In this document: piece after piece, positions 25,104 through 34,864 of the stretch
Layout: every line of letters begins with the position of its first letter
Numbering within the stretch: position 1 is the stretch's first letter
Assembly: GCA_019057865.1 (NCBI GenBank)
Contig: JAHLWP010000015.1
Coordinates: forward strand, 1-64,000
Origin: Promethearchaeota archaeon
Lineage (GTDB): Archaea > Asgardarchaeota > Lokiarchaeia > Sigyniarchaeales > SOKP01
Length of the DNA: 64,000 nucleotides
Reading direction: 5' to 3'
The notes under the pieces: model-generated
Seen by the model: the letters and a program-made list of their open reading frames with translations, nothing else
Told to the model about the DNA's origin: nothing
Databases searched by the model: none
Translations under genes and position numbers: made by a program

Positions 25104-26402
25104 ATGGAGCCATATCTTCTTTTAATAATTTTCATATTGTTTGCTCTAATAATTTTAAGTTATTCAAAATCAAATTTGGATTTTGTAGCAATTTCCTTAT
25201 TATGTTGTTTTACAGCAGCATCAATTACATCTTTAGTAGTTGGTACTACATTTAATGATTTCATTGTTGGGATTCAATGGCAAGCAATTATTGTAATATT
25301 ATGTATGAGTTTAATTACAAAAATCGCCCAAGATTCAAATATCTTGGAATTTTTGGCTGTAAAACTCTTTAAAGTTTCTAGAGGCAACCAAAGAATATTT
25401 TTTTGGCTTCTTTGTACAATCACAACACTTTTAGCCGCAGTTATTAGTGATATAGTTGTCGTTTTGATATTAGCACCAATCGTTATTCGGTTATGCCATT
25501 TTTTAAGAATAAGATCGGGGACATATCTTTTAGGGATGACCATTTGTATTAATATTGGCTCTATAATAACTCCTTTTTCAAGTGGGGAAAATATTATCAT
25601 ATCCACTGAATTTGAACTTAATACATTTTATTTTATTCAAAATTTTTGGATCTTTTCATTTTTCTTGTTATTTTTAACAATATACTTACTAGATAGATTT
25701 CTTTTATCAAAAGAACCTAAGATTGATGAAGAACAGAAAAAGTTTGTTATTGACTTAGTAGATACTGATATTATGATAAAAAATAAGAAAATGTTCTATT
25801 TTAACAGTATTGCGATAATATTTATTTTTGTTTTATTCGCCATATTACCTTTATTATATTTAACAGCAGCAATGTCCGCTTTAATTTTGGTACTAGTTAA
25901 TAGAAAATTTACTAAAAAACCAATGGGTGAACTTTTAAAAGATATTGAATGGGAAATTATCTTCTTTTTCATTTCGTTATACGTAGTTATTAAATGTCTT
26001 TTAGATGCTGGATTAGAAGAACTTTTCACTTCGATTCCATTTGAAACATTCAATCCAATTCTCTTATCTTTTTTAATTCTAATAATTGTTAGTGCAGTCA
26101 GTGGATTTATTGCTAATACTCCAACTGCATTAATTTTTAATGTAATAATTCAAACTTTAATAATCCAGTTTGAATTTGTTCCATTACCTCTTTTATTTGC
26201 CTTTATCATTGCAATTAATCTTGGGGGTAATTTTATACCTCAAGGAGCTGCATGTGATATGATGACATTAAAAATAGCAAGAGATTCGGGGGTAGATAAT
26301 TTAAGTTATAGAAGATTACTAATTACTGGCGCTACTTTTGCCTTAATACATATAGGAATTTCAGCCATTTACTTAACAATATTTACAGTAATATTTGGCT
26401 AA
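25104..26402 (+). CDS. Ion transporter superfamily permease (ArsB/NhaD/SLC13-like)
   Basis: 432 residues with about eleven membrane helices in two related halves. The conserved half-repeat loops can be seen: ISDIVVVLILAPIVIRL and CINIGSIITPFSSGENIII in the first half, and GFIANTPTALIFNVIIQT and AINLGGNFIPQGAACDMMTL in the second. This is the IT superfamily pattern (arsenite, Na+/H+ antiport or dicarboxylate transport). The transported ion cannot be deduced. It stands alone. Confidence 0.82.
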   Translation: MEPYLLLIIFILFALIILSYSKSNLDFVAISLLCCFTAASITSLVVGTTFNDFIVGIQWQAIIVILCMSLITKIAQDSNILEFLAVKLFKVSRGNQRIFFWLLCTITTLLAAVISDIVVVLILAPIVIRLCHFLRIRSGTYLLGMTICINIGSIITPFSSGENIIISTEFELNTFYFIQNFWIFSFFLLFLTIYLLDRFLLSKEPKIDEEQKKFVIDLVDTDIMIKNKKMFYFNSIAIIFIFVLFAILPLLYLTAAMSALILVLVNRKFTKKPMGELLKDIEWEIIFFFISLYVVIKCLLDAGLEELFTSIPFETFNPILLSFLILIIVSAVSGFIANTPTALIFNVIIQTLIIQFEFVPLPLLFAFIIAINLGGNFIPQGAACDMMTLKIARDSGVDNLSYRRLLITGATFALIHIGISAIYLTIFTVIFG

Positions 26403-26487
26403 ACCTAAATTATACTATTTCATTATCAATTAAAGTATAAGAAAAATAAAGAAATTATTAAATTTAACTTCCTTCAGCGAGTTTGGA

Positions 26488-26613
26488 TTACAACCACAAT
26501 CTGAGTCGCATCGAATCAATAACTCTTTCAATTGAAATCATTAATACTCCCATTCTATTATGAGTATTATATTTTTTAGCTTGATCTAAAGTTGAGTGAT
26601 ATGCTTTTGTCAT
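26488..26613 (-). pseudogene. 3' remnant of a fourth glutamate dehydrogenase
   Basis: The minus strand reads MTKAYHSTLDQAKKYNTHNR, then MGVLMISIERVIDSMRLRLWL and stop. This matches the last 41 residues of the dehydrogenase at 29381-30646 (MTKAYRSTVDKAKEYNTHNR and MGAYIIAVGRVVDAMQLRGWL). No further upstream similarity is present, since the intact paralogue's coding region ends at 26676. It is a decayed gene end and not a functional product. Confidence 0.85.
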
Positions 26614-26675
26614 TATCCAATCTTATACTTAAAAAATTTAAAATTAAAAAAAGATTTTAATAATATATTATTCAA

Positions 26676-27905
26676 TTATGGAAAAATACCTCTTAATTCA
26701 ACAGCTTTTGCTACTCGAGAAAGAGCAATAATATAAGCGGCTGTCCTTAAGATTAAATTCTTCTCTTTTGAGATTTTGTACACGTTTTCAAATGCATCTA
26801 CAATAATTTTTTTTAATTCTTTATTGACACGATCTAAACTCCAAAAGTAACTGTGTATATCTTGAATATATTCAAAATAAGATACGCAAACACCACCCGC
26901 ATTAGCCAAAATATCTGGAATCACAAAGATTCCTTTATTATGTAGAATTTTATCTGCTTCTGGAGTTGTTGGACCATTTGCACCTTCTAAAATAATCTTA
27001 CAATTTATTTTATCAGCATTAATATTAGTTATTTGATTCTCCAAAGCTGCTGGAACCAACACGTCGCATTTTGTAGTAAGTAATTCTTCGTTTGAAATAT
27101 GCTTATAATTATTTTTGTTAAAGTCTCTTAAAAATTTTCCTTGATCTCTCCATTCTAATAATTCTTTAATGTTTAAACCTTTTTCTGAATAAATTCCACC
27201 GAAGATATCTGAAACTGCAAATATTTTACTACCATAGTTATATAATATGTTAGCAATCCATCCTCCAACATTCCCAAATCCTTGAATTATAATGCTCATG
27301 GATTTCAAATCGTAATTTAATTTATTACATAATGCTTCAAGCACATAAAACATGCCCATACCAGTAGCACTATCTCTACCCACAGATCCTCCTATTTCTA
27401 TTGGTTTTCCAGTAACAACTCCAGGTATAGTTCGTCCTTTTTGCATGCTATATACGTCCATGATCCATGCCATGATTTGTGCATTAGTATTAACATCTGG
27501 TGCAGGGATATCGATATCTGGACCAATAAAATTTATAATTTCAGCTGTATATCTTCTCGTAAGTCTTTCTAACTCTTTTTTAGATAATTTTAAAGGATCT
27601 ACGAATATACCTCCTTTTGCTCCTCCAAAAGGTAAATTCAAGAGACTACTTTTCCAAGTCATCCATATTGCTAAAGCCTTTACTTCATCAAGAGTAACAT
27701 TTAGAGAATATCGTATACCTCCTTTCCCAGGTCCTCTAATTGTTGAATGATGAACTCTATATCCTTCAAAAATTTTCAACTTACCATCATCCATCATAAT
27801 CGGAATAGAAACAATTAGGGAGCGTTCTATCCGCTTTAAATATGGAACAATATTTGAGTCCAAATCCATAACTTCTGCTACAATATCTATCTGTTTTTTT
27901 GCCAT
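26676..27905 (-). CDS. gdhA: Glutamate dehydrogenase, paralogue 1
   Basis: 409 residues, a Glu/Leu/Phe/Val dehydrogenase of hexameric GDH length. Substrate and catalytic motifs: GPGKGGIRY with the key Lys, PFGGAKGGI, and DIPAPDVNTNAQIMAWIMD with the catalytic Asp. The Rossmann motif is IIIQGFGNVGG, and EGANGPTTPEAD is present. It catalyses oxidative deamination of glutamate to 2-oxoglutarate and ammonia with NAD(P)+. Coenzyme preference cannot be told safely. It lies 68 bases after paralogue 2 on the same strand and is the last intact gene of the Nfn/GDH cluster. It is closest to paralogue 2. Confidence 0.93.
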   Translation of the reverse strand: MAKKQIDIVAEVMDLDSNIVPYLKRIERSLIVSIPIMMDDGKLKIFEGYRVHHSTIRGPGKGGIRYSLNVTLDEVKALAIWMTWKSSLLNLPFGGAKGGIFVDPLKLSKKELERLTRRYTAEIINFIGPDIDIPAPDVNTNAQIMAWIMDVYSMQKGRTIPGVVTGKPIEIGGSVGRDSATGMGMFYVLEALCNKLNYDLKSMSIIIQGFGNVGGWIANILYNYGSKIFAVSDIFGGIYSEKGLNIKELLEWRDQGKFLRDFNKNNYKHISNEELLTTKCDVLVPAALENQITNINADKINCKIILEGANGPTTPEADKILHNKGIFVIPDILANAGGVCVSYFEYIQDIHSYFWSLDRVNKELKKIIVDAFENVYKISKEKNLILRTAAYIIALSRVAKAVELRGIFP

Positions 27906-27973
27906 TTCATAAGGATTTATAGCTATTTTATTTCACCTTAAGATTTTTTCATAATAAATTAAAATTTAAGCAA

Positions 27974-29242
27974 TTAGGGAAATAATCCTCTTAATTCATG
28001 TGCTTTAGCTAATCTTTTTGCGCCAATAGCGAATGCTGCTATCCTAAGTGAAGTATTCATTTTTTTTGATAAATTATATACATCCTCAAAAGTTTTAATA
28101 ATAATATTTTTCATTTCTCTATTAACACGATCTAATCCCCAGAAATAACTGTGTATATCTTGAATATATTCAAAATATGAAACACATACTCCCCCGCTAT
28201 TTGCAAGAATATCTGGAACGATAATTACGCCCTTCTCATTCAAGATGGCGTCCGCTTGGGAAGTTGTTGGACTATTTGCGCCTTCCAATATGATTTTACA
28301 ATCTATATTATCAGCATTTTTACTGTAAATTTGATTCTCAACCGCAGCAGGGATCAAGACATCACATTTTAAACTAAGTAATTCATCATTGGTTATAGTA
28401 CTAATATTTTTTCCATTATAATCTTTAAGTGAATTCCCTTGTTGCTTCCATTTAATTATTTCGTTAATATCTAATCCGTCTGGTGAGTATATCCCTCCTT
28501 GTTTTTCAGAAACTGCAATGACATTACATGAAATTTCACATAACTGTTTAGCAACAACCGATCCCACTTTTCCAAATCCTTGAATCACAATTTTCATTTT
28601 TTTTAAATCAAAATTTAGTTTCTGGCAAATGTGTTTAAGTAGATAACCCATTCCAGTTCCAGGGGCTTCAAGTCTTCCAACAGAACCCCCTATTTCAATT
28701 GGTTTACCAGTTACTACGCTTGGGATAGTTCGACCCTTTTGCATACTATATGTATCCATGATCCAAGCCATTGTGGTTGAATCAGTATACATATCTGGTG
28801 CTGGAATATCTATATCTGGGCCAATCATACTTATGATTTCAGCAGTATATCTTCTAGTCAATCGTTCTAATTCTTTTTTCGATAATTCTTTAGTATCTAC
28901 GCAAACTCCCCCTTTAGATCCTCCTAAAGGTAAATTTAAAAGACTTGTCTTAAATGTCATTAAAAACGCTAAAGCTTTAATTTCGTCAAGAGTAACATCT
29001 GGAGAATATCTTAAACCTCCTTTTGCTGGACCTCGTAAAGTTGAATGATGAACTCTGTAACCTTCAAAAATTTTAAGAAAACCATCATCCATAACTATAG
29101 GGATGGAAACTATTAGTGAACGTTCAACCTTTTTTAGATATTCTAAAGTATTTGGATTTAAATTTATTAGTTCCGCAGCAATATCAAGTTTCTTTTTAGC
29201 ACTTTCAAACGGATTTATTATCAATATTTTCACAATATACAA
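27974..29242 (-). CDS. gdhA: Glutamate dehydrogenase, paralogue 2
   Basis: 422 codons from TTG 29242; a GTG three codons later (29233) is an equal choice. Motifs GPAKGGLRY, PLGGSKGG, DIPAPDMYTDSTTMAWIMD, IVIQGFGKVGS and EGANSPTTSQAD are intact. It differs from paralogue 1 in several motif positions (GGSKGG for GGAKGG, GFGKVG for GFGNVG, Ser for Gly in EGAN-(S/G)-P), which may reflect a different substrate or coenzyme, though the specificity is unknown. It lies between paralogues 1 and 3 on the same strand. Three copies suggest either dosage or distinct amino acid and NAD/NADP preferences. Confidence 0.92.
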   Translation of the reverse strand: MYIVKILIINPFESAKKKLDIAAELINLNPNTLEYLKKVERSLIVSIPIVMDDGFLKIFEGYRVHHSTLRGPAKGGLRYSPDVTLDEIKALAFLMTFKTSLLNLPLGGSKGGVCVDTKELSKKELERLTRRYTAEIISMIGPDIDIPAPDMYTDSTTMAWIMDTYSMQKGRTIPSVVTGKPIEIGGSVGRLEAPGTGMGYLLKHICQKLNFDLKKMKIVIQGFGKVGSVVAKQLCEISCNVIAVSEKQGGIYSPDGLDINEIIKWKQQGNSLKDYNGKNISTITNDELLSLKCDVLIPAAVENQIYSKNADNIDCKIILEGANSPTTSQADAILNEKGVIIVPDILANSGGVCVSYFEYIQDIHSYFWGLDRVNREMKNIIIKTFEDVYNLSKKMNTSLRIAAFAIGAKRLAKAHELRGLFP

Positions 29243-29380
29243 TTATTTTTATGATAATTAACTTAAATTGTGATCAATATTTAAAATTAAATTTTTTTTA
29301 AAAAAATTAGGATTTATTTGTAGAGAATATGTTTTTGTTTAATAAATTCTTAAAATTTATAAAAAATTTTCATCTAAAAA

Positions 29381-30646
29381 TTATAACCAACCACGTAATT
29401 GCATAGCATCTACAACCCTCCCAACTGCTATTATATAAGCACCCATTCGATTGTGAGTATTATATTCTTTTGCTTTATCAACTGTAGAACGATATGCCTT
29501 AGTCATCACACGATCCAAAGCTGTAAATACTTCCTTTTCATCCCAGAAATATTGATAATATCCTTGGACCATTTCGAAATATGAAACAGTAACTCCTCCC
29601 GCATTACATAAAAAGTCAGGAATCACGAAAATTTCATTCTTAGATAAAATTTGATCTCCTGCAGGTGTAGTTGGTCCATTTGCAAGTTCTGCAACAATCT
29701 TACAATTTAATTTTTCTGCATTCTTTCGTGTTATAACATTTTCAAGTGCAGCAGGAATTAAAATATCACATTCTAATTCTAATAATTCTTCATTGGTTAT
29801 CATTTGAGCATCTTTTAGACCTACCAATGTTGATGTTTTTTCCTTTTGAACCAAAGCCTTGTTAGGATCGATACCATCCTTATTATATATTCCACCCTTG
29901 GAATCAGATATTGCAATAATTTTACAATTAAAATCTTGCGTTAAGATTTTAGAAGCCCAAGATCCGGCATTTCCAAATCCTTGTATAACTACCTTTGCAC
30001 CATTTAGATTTAATTCGATATCTTTTGCAGCTTCTCTAATACAAAACGCGCCACCTTTAGCTGTCGAGATTAGACGTCCAGCACTTCCACCTAAAGGCAA
30101 AGGTTTTCCAGTAATTACAGCAGGTGCATGTTTACGCATAATTGTTTCGTATTCATCCATCATCCACGCCATAATCTGAGGGTTAGTATAAACATCAGGT
30201 GCAGGTACATCAATTGAAGGTCCAATTATATCAGCTAATTTTCTAATATAATTTCTTGCAAGTATTTCAAGTTCTCTATTACTCATCTCTTTAGGAGTAC
30301 AAATAATTCCTCCTTTAGCACCTCCTAATGGAATATCCACACAGGCACATTTCCAAGTCATCCAAGCAGATAGAGCTTTAACAAGAGCAGCACTTTCATC
30401 GGGATGCCATCTAATTCCCCCTTTCATTGGCCCTCTCGCTGAGTTATATTGACTCCTAAAACCCTTAAATGTTTGCAAAGATCCATTGTCCATTCTCATA
30501 GTTATTTTTATTTCGACAAATCTTTCTGGCTGATTCAAAGCCTTATAAATTTCTCTATCACAACTCATTAACTTACAGGCTGTGTAAAGCTGAATTTGAG
30601 AAATCTGAAAAGGATCTAAATTTTCACTATCTTTTAACTTTTCCAT
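29381..30646 (-). CDS. gdhA: Glutamate dehydrogenase, paralogue 3
   Basis: 421 residues. Motifs GPMKGGIRW, PLGGAKGGI, DVPAPDVYTNPQIMAWMMDEY, VVIQGFGNAGSW and ELANGPTTPAGD are intact. More distant from paralogues 1 and 2, with KPLPLGGSAGR instead of KPIEIGGSVGR. Its start lies seven bases after the stop of the NfnB/FrhB fusion gene, so the two are in one operon. That ties glutamate oxidation directly to NAD(P)H/ferredoxin/F420 electron exchange. The remnant at 26488-26613 is of this type and not of type 1 or 2. Confidence 0.93.
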   Translation of the reverse strand: MEKLKDSENLDPFQISQIQLYTACKLMSCDREIYKALNQPERFVEIKITMRMDNGSLQTFKGFRSQYNSARGPMKGGIRWHPDESAALVKALSAWMTWKCACVDIPLGGAKGGIICTPKEMSNRELEILARNYIRKLADIIGPSIDVPAPDVYTNPQIMAWMMDEYETIMRKHAPAVITGKPLPLGGSAGRLISTAKGGAFCIREAAKDIELNLNGAKVVIQGFGNAGSWASKILTQDFNCKIIAISDSKGGIYNKDGIDPNKALVQKEKTSTLVGLKDAQMITNEELLELECDILIPAALENVITRKNAEKLNCKIVAELANGPTTPAGDQILSKNEIFVIPDFLCNAGGVTVSYFEMVQGYYQYFWDEKEVFTALDRVMTKAYRSTVDKAKEYNTHNRMGAYIIAVGRVVDAMQLRGWL

Positions 30647-30653
30647 AATTTAG

Positions 30654-33386
30654 CTATGATTTTTTTTTAGAAATTTTATTAGTTAAATAATTGTCTATTT
30701 CTTTAGCAGCTCTCTTTCCTGCACCCATAGCAGATATAACAGTAGCACTTCCAGTAACTATATCTCCACCAGCAAATACTCCCTCTATATTAGTCTGTCC
30801 ATTTTCATTCGTATTAATATATCCCCATTTGGTCAATTTTAATTCTGGAATTGATTTTGTAAGGATAGGATTTGCTCGTGCACCTATGGCTATGATAATG
30901 GTATCAGTGTCTATTAAATATTCCGAATTTTCAATACGAATTGGTCTTCTACGTCCAGATTCGTCAGGTTCTCCTAATTTCATTTTAATAACCTCCATTT
31001 GCTTGACGTTTTCATTTTCATCCCCTATAAATCTCACTGGGTTTGTTAAGAATTGAAATTTAATGCCTTCTTCTATAGCATGATGATATTCTTCCCTTCT
31101 TGCAGGCATTTCTACCTCCGACCTTCTATATACGACTATAACCTTCTCCGCACCTAACCTTAGTGCTGTTCTGGCTGAATCTAAAACAACGTTACCTCCT
31201 CCAATAACAGTTACGATTTTTCCAATTTTAATGGGTGTATCATAATCAGGAAATCTGTAAGCTTTCATTAAATTTGATCGTGTTAGGAACTCATTAGCAG
31301 TTAGAACTCCATTTAAGTTCAGTCCGGTTACTTTAAGAAATATGGGAAGTCCCGCGCCAACTCCAATGAAAAAGGCTTTGAATCCCATCTTCTTTAACTC
31401 ATCAAGAGTTAGGGTTTTTCCAATAATTGTATTATACTCTATTTTTACATTTAGCATCTTCAATGTCTCAATTTCATCTTTAACAATTTCTTTTGGCAAC
31501 CTAAACTCTGGAATTCCGTATGTAAGGACACCCCCTCCAGCATGGAATGCCTCGAAAATAGTAACATCATAACCCCTCATTGCTAATTCTCCAGCAGCTG
31601 CTAACCCGGCAGGTCCTGAACCTATAACAGCAACTTTAATACCTTTAGGAGCTGCACATTCGGGACATTCTTTTAATTTGTTTTTTCTTTCCCAATCAGC
31701 AATAAATCTTTCTAAATAACCAATTGCAATTGGTTCTCCAAGAGAGTTTAATAAGCATGTTTTTTCACATTGCATTTCTTGTGGACATACTCTTCCACAA
31801 ATGGCAGGTAATAAATTATCTGTTTTGATTTTATAGAGAGCCTCAATAAATTTTTCCTGTTTTAAAAGTTTTATAAATTCAGGGATTCTAATATCTACAG
31901 GACAACCAGTAACACAGAGCGGCAATCCACATTGTAAGCATCTTTGAGTTTCTAGTTTGACTAATTCAGTTGTTAATCCTTTTGGTACTTCTTCAAAATT
32001 AGTTGTTCTTATTTTTGGATCTTGTTCAATCATCTTCACTGGATATTGATCAATATAATTTTTTAACTTAGACTTAGCGATTCTACTTAATTCATTATAA
32101 CTTCTGCTATCTCCTTTTATATCTTCTTTAATAATCTTATTAAGGTCTAATGCTTTTTGAAAAAACTCAGCACCTTGTTTAGTACGTATAATTACTGTTG
32201 ACCAACCAGGTTCAGAACCAATTGATCCTACTGAAATATCTGCATGTTCAGCTGTTAAATCATCACAGAAAAAACAACCAAATCTCCCATATTTCTTAAT
32301 TCTTTTTATTGGAATATCAGAAATTTTACTATCTTGATCATAAATGATAAATCTTCCCTTATCTATATCCATCTTTTTAACATCAGAAGGATAAACTTGA
32401 AACTCATTCTTCAAAAGTTCAATAATTTTATTATAATCAAAGGACTCCATGCAAAAGACTCCAATTTTTAGCACTATATTATCATAAAATGGCTTATTTA
32501 AAGGATAAAAAGAGATTTTTTTAAGAGCTTTCATAATACAAGGTGTGCCAACTACTGCAATTTTATCATGATCCTTGGCATCGTGAAAAATTTTTAATAC
32601 TGGGGTATTTGTATACTTTGTACCTGCAGTCATTAGGAGTTCTTCATCATTTTCAACTAAAATTGGTAATGGTTTTAGAGGTTCATCTCCTACAGTAACA
32701 GCAAAAGAACCATCAATAAACCCTTGTTCAAATGCGGTTTTAAGTAATGTAGTAACTATTCCTCCATCTTGTGCTACTTTCTTTATACGCGGATAGGTTG
32801 TCTGAGCTGTATAAATATCCCGATAATAATTGAACTGTTCTAAGAATTTGATATTAGGAGTGTGATTTTCTTCATGATTTTCTAATACTTTTGGAAAAAA
32901 GGATCTGGGACAACATGAATAACATAATCCACATTCAATACATGACTCATCATCAATCTCAAATGTCCCTTCAGAATAATCAATTGCATTAACAGGGCAG
33001 ATTGTAACACATAAACCACAACCACAACAAAGGTTCGTCTCTTTAATTATGGTGGTATTAGGAAAAACTCCCTTTTTTTCAGACTTTTCAATTATATCTT
33101 GAAAAAATCTAGGTTTCTCCCCTACAAATCCTAGTAATCCTAATTCTTTTAAATATTCGATATTAGCGAATATATTTGTGTCTGATAAGTTTAATTCCTC
33201 TTGTAATCTCTGAATATCAGTAGTACCTAATTCTTCAATTTTTTTTAAAATTCTTTGCCTGTCACTTTCTGCAATAGATAAAGAATTAATCAATTGTTCA
33301 AATTCTAGTTTATTATATTTTCCAATTTTTAGGATTTTATCCTTATTATTTAGTAATGTATCAATTAAGGGGGATTGTACTTCCAT
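30654..33386 (-). CDS. nfnB: FrhB-NfnB fusion: Fe-S/F420-type module fused to Nfn large subunit
   Basis: 910 residues from ATG 33386. That start is preferred over the ATG at 33407 (which overlaps nfnA), because GAGGT stands eight bases upstream. Domains in order: a helical, winged-helix-like N-terminus (to about 100); two 4Fe-4S clusters (CCGCGLCVTICP, CIECGLCYSCCP); an FrhB/FdhB-type domain (about 185-450) with PCIMKALK and GCFFCDD; then a complete GltD/NfnB part with CLQCGLPLCVTGCP, ICGRVCPQEMQCEKTC, FAD motif VAVIGSGPAGLAAAG, NADPH motif VTVIGGGNVVLDSARTA and AGGDIVTGSATVI. NfnB with NfnA couples NADPH, NADH and ferredoxin by flavin bifurcation. The FrhB part suggests F420 as an added partner; that is inference. 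The fusion is unusual. Confidence 0.85.
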   Translation of the reverse strand: MEVQSPLIDTLLNNKDKILKIGKYNKLEFEQLINSLSIAESDRQRILKKIEELGTTDIQRLQEELNLSDTNIFANIEYLKELGLLGFVGEKPRFFQDIIEKSEKKGVFPNTTIIKETNLCCGCGLCVTICPVNAIDYSEGTFEIDDESCIECGLCYSCCPRSFFPKVLENHEENHTPNIKFLEQFNYYRDIYTAQTTYPRIKKVAQDGGIVTTLLKTAFEQGFIDGSFAVTVGDEPLKPLPILVENDEELLMTAGTKYTNTPVLKIFHDAKDHDKIAVVGTPCIMKALKKISFYPLNKPFYDNIVLKIGVFCMESFDYNKIIELLKNEFQVYPSDVKKMDIDKGRFIIYDQDSKISDIPIKRIKKYGRFGCFFCDDLTAEHADISVGSIGSEPGWSTVIIRTKQGAEFFQKALDLNKIIKEDIKGDSRSYNELSRIAKSKLKNYIDQYPVKMIEQDPKIRTTNFEEVPKGLTTELVKLETQRCLQCGLPLCVTGCPVDIRIPEFIKLLKQEKFIEALYKIKTDNLLPAICGRVCPQEMQCEKTCLLNSLGEPIAIGYLERFIADWERKNKLKECPECAAPKGIKVAVIGSGPAGLAAAGELAMRGYDVTIFEAFHAGGGVLTYGIPEFRLPKEIVKDEIETLKMLNVKIEYNTIIGKTLTLDELKKMGFKAFFIGVGAGLPIFLKVTGLNLNGVLTANEFLTRSNLMKAYRFPDYDTPIKIGKIVTVIGGGNVVLDSARTALRLGAEKVIVVYRRSEVEMPARREEYHHAIEEGIKFQFLTNPVRFIGDENENVKQMEVIKMKLGEPDESGRRRPIRIENSEYLIDTDTIIIAIGARANPILTKSIPELKLTKWGYINTNENGQTNIEGVFAGGDIVTGSATVISAMGAGKRAAKEIDNYLTNKISKKKS

Positions 33387-33387
33387 C

Positions 33388-34272
33388 CTATGATACCTCA
33401 CGTTCATATTTTTCTAAAGCTCTACATTCCTCCTCATAACATTCTAAAGATTCTTTTTCTTGAGCAAGAAATCTATTAGCGCGTTTTAGTAGATTATCAA
33501 AATTAACAATATGTCCATCAACATCAGGACCATCTACACACGCAAATTGGATATCTCCATCAATAGTGGAAAAACGACAACCTCCACACATTCCAGTTCC
33601 ATCAATCATAATAGTATTCAAAGAAACATAAGTCTTTACTTTAGGTAAATCACCAGATCCATTAGTAGTAAGAGCGACAAATTTCATCATGATTAGAGGT
33701 CCAATCGCAATTACAATACTAATTTTCTCTCTTTTTAGTATATCTTTAAGTGGTTCAGTAACAACTCCCTTCCTTCCTTCAGTCCCATCATCAGTACAAA
33801 TGATTAATTCATCACTTACAGAACGCATTTTTTCTCTCCAAAATAGTAAACTTGTGTTTCTTGCACCCATTATTGTAATTATTTTATTTCCTGCTTCCTT
33901 TAATTCTTTCACTTGAGGATAACATGGAGCAATTCCAACACCACCCCCAATTATTATTACAGGAAATTCATACTTTTGAATGTGAATTCTATTTCCTAAA
34001 GGTCCAACAACATCAAGGATCTTATCACCTACATTTTGATGAGACAATAATTTAGTACTTTTCCCGATAACCTGAAAAACAATAGTTATTATTCCTTTTT
34101 CTCTGTTATAATCTGCGATTGTTAATGGAAATCTTTCACCAGTTTCATTTATTCTTAATAATATGAAATTTCCAGCATATGCTTTTTGAGCGATTAGTGG
34201 AGTGTGAAGAACCATTTCGAATAGTAATCCACTAGTCCCAAATTCCCTTTTCTCTAATATTTCATATGGCAA
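33388..34272 (-). CDS. nfnA: NADH-dependent ferredoxin:NADP+ oxidoreductase subunit NfnA
   Basis: 294 residues, with the family's FAD/NAD domains and C-terminal 2Fe-2S region: RFPLTIAD (flavin contact), VIIIGGGVGIAPCYPQVKEL (NAD-binding), TIMGAR, and MCGGCRF followed by FACVDGPDVDGHIVNFD with the cluster Cys residues. This matches NfnA and sulfide dehydrogenase beta. It precedes the FrhB-NfnB gene with essentially no gap, so they form one complex. Together they balance NADPH, NADH and reduced ferredoxin, here probably for amino-acid fermentation through the adjacent glutamate dehydrogenases. Confidence 0.9.
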   Translation of the reverse strand: MPYEILEKREFGTSGLLFEMVLHTPLIAQKAYAGNFILLRINETGERFPLTIADYNREKGIITIVFQVIGKSTKLLSHQNVGDKILDVVGPLGNRIHIQKYEFPVIIIGGGVGIAPCYPQVKELKEAGNKIITIMGARNTSLLFWREKMRSVSDELIICTDDGTEGRKGVVTEPLKDILKREKISIVIAIGPLIMMKFVALTTNGSGDLPKVKTYVSLNTIMIDGTGMCGGCRFSTIDGDIQFACVDGPDVDGHIVNFDNLLKRANRFLAQEKESLECYEEECRALEKYEREVS

Positions 34273-34466
34273 TTTTACTACATTTAGTTTGGTAAATTAA
34301 CGGTTTAAATTCCTTTCTTAAAATTTAAGAATTAATTAAATTTTTTTAAATTATTGATTATGAAAAAGAGGAAACCATTTGGTTAAAAATTATTTACAGA
34401 ATATAAGTTTTAAATATTTAAAATATTAAAAAAAATTGAAATTTTAAAAAGAAAAATAGTACATAT

Positions 34467-34757
34467 TTAATTTAGGAAAAATAATTCTCCAATAAAAATA
34501 GTTAAACCTATAGTTTTAATTCTATCTTTTAATACCTTATATTCATTCAAATAGCAATTGAAATGAGCTAAGCTCTTCGGGCAACTAACAGTCATGTATT
34601 TTGCACCACTTTTTATAGCTTCTTTAATCTGATTTCTTTGAATTATTTTAGAATAATCAGTATAGATTAAATAAACAAACACTCTGCAACTATTTTTTAA
34701 TCCTTTCAGAATTGAGAAGATAATGGTTGTAAAATTAAACTTGATCAAAAGATCCAA
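34467..34757 (-). pseudogene. Probable degenerate CCG-domain (HdrB/GlpC-like) gene end
   Basis: A 96-codon frame whose last half, NQIKEAIKSGAKYMTVSCPKSLAHF plus KTIGLTIFIGELF, resembles the end of Fe-S oxidoreductase CCG domains (A-x-x-x-GA-x-x-(L/I)-V-x-x-CP-x-C-x-x-NL). The second Cys of CP-x-C is changed to Ser and the N-terminus looks random, so it is probably a decayed fragment and not a functional gene. There is no ribosome binding site. The rest of 34273-34864 holds nothing I recognise except the promoter of guaA. Confidence 0.35.
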
Positions 34758-34864
34758 TGTGTTATAGAAATTTCTAAGTTTTTATGGAAAAGTTAATTTG
34801 GTTAGAAAAATTTATAGAGAATAAGAACTAATTCAAATGCCTATAGATTCTGCTAATAATTGAT

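Noticed and set aside
27352..30179. Plus-strand ORFs opposite the glutamate dehydrogenase genes
   Set aside because: They lie wholly antisense to clear dehydrogenase genes, show Pro/Ser/Ile-rich composition typical of shadow frames, and repeat at matching positions in the paralogues because those are homologous.
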